NCBI GenBank assembly: GCA_944326305.1
Contig: CALVDL010000008.1
Location: 1 to 64,000, forward strand
Length of the DNA stretch: 64,000 nucleotides
Reading direction: 5' to 3'
From: an uncultured Bacteroidales bacterium
GTDB lineage: Bacteria > Bacteroidota > Bacteroidia > Bacteroidales > UBA932
The first letter of the stretch is position 1; every line of letters begins with the position of its first letter. The position numbers were made by a program, and so were the translations under genes. Positions 63,672 to 64,000 of the stretch are shown one piece after another. The notes beneath the pieces are model-generated. The model searched no databases. It had not been told where the DNA came from and was given only the letters and a program-made list of their open reading frames with translations.

Positions 63672-64000
63672 CTATTGCTGGCTGTTCTTGACGAACTCTG
63701 TAGGCGGGATGCCGAATTCGTCGCGGAACAGCTTGGTGAAATAGTTAGGGTTGGAGATGCCCACGGCATACGATGTCTCGGCAACGTTGAGCCCCTCAAG
63801 CAGGAACTTTTTGGATTCCCGCAGACGGATGGTCCTGACGAGCAGGCTGATAGGAAGGCCTGTGAGGGACTTCACCTTCAGGTGCAGGCGGCTCCTGCTG
63901 ATGTGCAGGGCGGAGGTGATGTCATTCACGTTGAAATCCTCATTGCCGATGTTTGCCTCTATCACTTCCATCAGGTCTTTCATGAACCGTTCATCACGCG
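63672..64000 (-). CDS. second hybrid two-component regulator, C-terminal part (partial)
   Basis: The frame is open to the window edge and its 5' part lies beyond. The 109 residues seen are an AraC-type DNA-binding domain (ISRSRLHLKVKSLTGLPIS, ISNPNYFTKLFRDEFGIPPTEF), preceded by DERFM like the end of the linker in the neighbouring HTCS. The stop is 9 bp from the start of the HTCS at 63662, and the two are clear paralogues. A kinase and propeller part upstream is expected but not visible. Confidence 0.85.
   Translation of the reverse strand, partial: RDERFMKDLMEVIEANIGNEDFNVNDITSALHISRSRLHLKVKSLTGLPISLLVRTIRLRESKKFLLEGLNVAETSYAVGISNPNYFTKLFRDEFGIPPTEFVKNSQQ

Overview
The window looks like a chromosomal segment of a Gram-negative member of the Bacteroidales (Bacteroidetes) with a fairly GC-rich genome. 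The evidence is the SusC/SusD pairs, a hybrid two-component regulator of the gut-Bacteroidetes type, a GldH-like lipoprotein next to RicT, DUF2807 (head GIN domain) lipoproteins, a MacAB-type exporter with two permeases, and repeated use of the Bacteroidetes -7 promoter element TAnnTTTG instead of a -10 box. Genus cannot be fixed from the sequence; a lineage near Rikenellaceae or an uncultured relative is only a guess.

Layout. 1-248: the edge of an intergenic array of perfect hairpins. 249-6298: queF, a hotdog thioesterase, a GIN lipoprotein, aspS, lgt, a ProX-type editing deacylase and a HAD phosphatase. 6295-13368: an AraC regulator divergent from a TolC/adaptor/RND efflux operon that ends in a small PG0541-like protein. 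13449-15137: two paralogous outer-membrane barrels flanking trxA. 15149-20313: a housekeeping run (LOG-family hydrolase, polyprenyl synthase, holB, ricT, gldH-like, trmB), then smpB on the other strand. 20917-23167: a short-form adenosylhomocysteinase overlapping miaA. 23318-25459: ECF sigma factor, a membrane protein and a repeat-rich GIN lipoprotein. 25497-32537 (minus): a secreted EEP-family protein and a five-gene MacAB/TolC export operon. 32538-33734: a repeat-rich gap holding tRNA-Val with its promoter and terminator. 33735-39065: fucO, a secreted protein, a broken Tat-signal gene, murI and groES-groEL.

The accessory core is 39303-64000, a polysaccharide utilization locus (PUL). On the minus strand lie a GH43 and a GH51 enzyme. 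On the plus strand, starting from a divergent promoter region, come a serine-type sulfatase, an unassigned TIM-barrel-like glycosidase candidate, two lipoproteins (one with GLUG-type repeats), a second GH43, two SusC/SusD pairs and a DUF1735/DUF4361-like surface lipoprotein. A complete hybrid two-component sensor and the C-terminus of a second one close the window on the minus strand. GH51 plus two GH43 enzymes suggest an arabinose-rich glycan, and the sulfatase suggests it is sulfated.

The most unusual material is the unassigned glycosidase candidate, the second SusC without an N-terminal extension or visible TonB box, and several families of dispersed intergenic repeats: a hairpin array at 1-186 with a relative at 32.7 kb, a 120-bp tandem repeat in the tRNA-Val leader, and a short motif placed just ahead of several start codons. 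The archaeal/Thermotoga-like adenosylhomocysteinase is also out of the ordinary.
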